Below, one piece after another: positions 62,291 to 64,000 of a stretch of 64,000 bases of DNA. A program made the translations under genes and the position numbers. Origin of the DNA: Ensifer sp. LC11 (GTDB lineage: Bacteria; Pseudomonadota; Alphaproteobacteria; Rhizobiales; Rhizobiaceae). How positions within the stretch are numbered: the first letter of the stretch is position 1; each line of letters begins with the position of its first letter. The notes beneath the pieces are model-generated. The model was given only the letters and a program-made list of their open reading frames with translations. It made no database searches and was not told where the DNA came from. The stretch covers positions 1 through 64,000 of the forward strand of contig NZ_MBSO01000006.1 in assembly GCF_001695835.1 (NCBI RefSeq), given 5' to 3'.

Positions 62291-64000
62291 TCACATCGGC
62301 AACGGCGTCGAAGGTGGTCCCCGTCTCAGACTTGCCAGCGCAGCCTGCAGAACATCCTCGGAAAGATGGGCGCTATCGGCGTCCAGCGCCGCGTCTTCAC
62401 CGTCAAATGGCTGCCCACCTGCCGTGCCTTCAGGCGAATGCTTGTCAAAACCCGGAATGAGGCTGTTCATGATCGCAAAGACCATCGTCTGGTCGCCGAG
62501 TTCGGCAAAAAGCTTCAGGCGGGCAAACATCTCCTTGAGCGTCGCCAGCGGCACGGCATTCGGGATCGCGCCGAGGACACCGGGGATCGGAGAGGTGATC
62601 CGCTGCTCGTTGCTGTCAAACAGCTCCTCATACAGCTTTTCGCCCGGCCGCAAGCCGATGATCTCAATATCGATATCCTTGCCAGGCGTAAGGCCCGCAA
62701 GCCGGATCATGCGCTTGGCAATGTCGATGATCTTGATCGGCTCGTTCATGTCGAGGACAAAGATCTCGCCTTTGCCAATTTCGCCCTCCAACCCGTAGGC
62801 CGAAGCTTGCAGCGTCAGTTCGACCGCCTCGCGAATGGTCATGAAGAAACGCGTCATACGCGGATCCGTAACCGTCAGCGGGCCGCCCTTGGCGATTTGC
62901 CGCTTGAAGAGCGGGATCAGTGAGCCGCTAGACCCGAGCACATTGCCGAAGCGAACGGTCATAAACCGCGGACCGGAGCCTTTCTTGAGGCAATGCAAGT
63001 CTAGAGCCTGGCAGTAGAGTTCGGCCAGCCGCTTGGTGCCGCCCATCACGCTGGTAGGATTGACGACCTTGTCGGTCGACACCTGCACCATCGCCTGCAC
63101 TTTGAAGCGACGCGCCGCATTTGCCACGTTCATGGTGCCGATCACGTTGGTCAGCACGCCTTCGCATGGGTTGAGCTCCACCATCGGCACATGCTTGAGT
63201 GCGGCAGCATGGAACACGAGTTCCGGCCGATATCTTGCAAAGACGTCGTTGACCCGGTTGGCCCTGCGCACATTGCATAGATTGGCCGTCCGCTTGACGC
63301 CCGGATACCGCTCGCCCAGCTCCATGTCGATCGCATAGAGATTGTACTCGCAGTTCTCAACCAGAATGAGCTCCGCCGGCTCGCGGGCAGCCACCTGCAA
63401 GGTCAACTCGCTGCCGATCGATCCGCCCGCACCGGTAATCAAGACACGCCGGCCGCGGACGAGGCGGAGAATTGCCTCGTTGTCGAGTGCCGCCTGCGGC
63501 CGCTCGAGAAGATCGGTGAGTTCGATCGAACGAAGCTCGAAGCGGCTTTCCTGCTTGGCGCTCTTGAGTTCCGTGATCTGCGTCAGGCGCGACACGGTCA
63601 TGCCGCGAGCTTCGGCGCGCCGCACCACATCCTCCGCGCCCTCGCCGAAGGTCGAAAGAGCTTCGGTAAAGACCACATGGCGCGGGACTTGCCCACTTTC
63701 GGAAAGCTCGCTGACCACGCGGTCGAAATCGCTGAGGGCGCCAAGGATCGGGATCCCGCGCAAGGTCATGTCCGTGTGTTCGGGCGTAACCTCCAAACAG
63801 CCGACCGGTTTGTGGTTGCAATGCGGATCGCGACGCAGCGCCCTCAGATAGAGATCTGCCGCATGACCGCTGCCCACAAGCAAGGTCGGGATTTGGCCGG
63901 CACTATCTTCAGCAACCGGCTGCCGTCGTGTCGGCCGCAATGCCAGCTCGTCCAGCCGGAAGCTCAGCCTTGACGCAGAAAGAAACGCGGTCAAGAGCAG
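62291..64000 (-). CDS. CapD/WbpM-type nucleotide-sugar 4,6-dehydratase, partial at window edge
   Basis: The reading frame is open to the last base, so the N-terminus lies beyond the window. The present 569 residues show the second half of a PglF/WbpM-type protein: a Rossmann regulatory domain (LLVGSGHAADLYLRAL), then the catalytic domain with VLITGAGGSIGSEL, AALKHVPMVELNP, and VSTDKVVNPTSVMGGTKRLAE. Full-length members begin with four membrane helices, consistent with the missing part. It makes a 4-keto-6-deoxy-HexNAc nucleotide, the usual precursor of QuiNAc, FucNAc or bacillosamine. Confidence 0.93.
   Translation of the reverse strand: MLLTAFLSASRLSFRLDELALRPTRRQPVAEDSAGQIPTLLVGSGHAADLYLRALRRDPHCNHKPVGCLEVTPEHTDMTLRGIPILGALSDFDRVVSELSESGQVPRHVVFTEALSTFGEGAEDVVRRAEARGMTVSRLTQITELKSAKQESRFELRSIELTDLLERPQAALDNEAILRLVRGRRVLITGAGGSIGSELTLQVAAREPAELILVENCEYNLYAIDMELGERYPGVKRTANLCNVRRANRVNDVFARYRPELVFHAAALKHVPMVELNPCEGVLTNVIGTMNVANAARRFKVQAMVQVSTDKVVNPTSVMGGTKRLAELYCQALDLHCLKKGSGPRFMTVRFGNVLGSSGSLIPLFKRQIAKGGPLTVTDPRMTRFFMTIREAVELTLQASAYGLEGEIGKGEIFVLDMNEPIKIIDIAKRMIRLAGLTPGKDIDIEIIGLRPGEKLYEELFDSNEQRITSPIPGVLGAIPNAVPLATLKEMFARLKLFAELGDQTMVFAIMNSLIPGFDKHSPEGTAGGQPFDGEDAALDADSAHLSEDVLQAALASLRRGPPSTPLPM

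Overview
The window reads as an alphaproteobacterial genome of the family Rhizobiaceae, most likely Sinorhizobium/Ensifer. The evidence is a mocDEF-type rhizopine oxygenase operon beside an inositol/rhizopine-type sugar ABC transporter, an RkpRST/KpsEMT-type capsule exporter, a tctDE/tctCBA tricarboxylate system, a 106-bp two-palindrome intergenic element of the rhizobial RIME kind, and GC-rich coding with strong third-position GC. Genus and species cannot be fixed from the sequence alone. I saw no rRNA, tRNA or CRISPR array.

Region 1 (1-4.5 kb) is a mobile-element zone. A complete IS66-family element (1234-4269, 3,036 bp) has matched 21-bp inverted ends, a perfect 8-bp target duplication, tnpA-tnpB-tnpC and a small passenger ORF. 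It landed beside or within the tail of an older IS66 transposase.

Region 2 (4.5-26.4 kb) is a surface-polysaccharide locus, visibly AT-richer than the rest (single 60-base lines near 9.1 kb fall to about one third GC, against about 70% near 36 kb). A six-gene minus-strand operon encodes a GT2 glycosyltransferase, the ABC capsule exporter (KpsM, KpsT) and two different KpsE-type polysaccharide co-polymerases flanking a degenerate sulfotransferase-like protein. A plus-strand block has a methyltransferase, a LicD-type protein with a long coiled coil, and an FkbM-type methyltransferase. A second long minus-strand operon (26.4 to 15.0 kb) carries two glycosyltransferases, rmlCBDA for dTDP-L-rhamnose, a 1,238-aa three-domain glycosyltransferase and a nucleotide-sugar epimerase. 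Together they suggest a rhamnose-containing capsular or K-antigen polysaccharide exported by an ABC transporter. No KpsD, KpsC or KpsS homologue lies in the window.

Region 3 (26.6-37.3 kb) is a catabolic island. A minus-strand operon (mocD, mocE, mocF, a PanB-like protein, a fatty-acid-hydroxylase-family protein) diverges from a LacI-type regulator, an IolI-like inosose isomerase and a ribose/inositol/rhizopine-type ABC transporter. The layout fits uptake and oxidative O-demethylation of an inositol derivative such as 3-O-methyl-scyllo-inosamine. The PanB-like protein has lost the family's metal ligands.

Region 4 (37.7-57 kb) is mostly ordinary chromosomal content: tctDE with a divergent periplasmic binding protein, two DUF1801 proteins, tctCBA, a duplicated 55-codon gene, a DUF475/TerC-type membrane protein with a structured leader, an EamA transporter, glyoxalase I, an orphan amino-acid binding protein, a small sugar operon (RmlC-like, Gfo/Idh/MocA, GT2), GNAT, SDR, and a divergent LysR/tautomerase pair.

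Region 5 (57.3-64 kb) is the edge of another polysaccharide cluster on the minus strand: a CapD/WbpM-type dehydratase cut by the window end, two GT4 glycosyltransferases, a methyltransferase-like protein and a UDP-glucose-4-epimerase-like protein.
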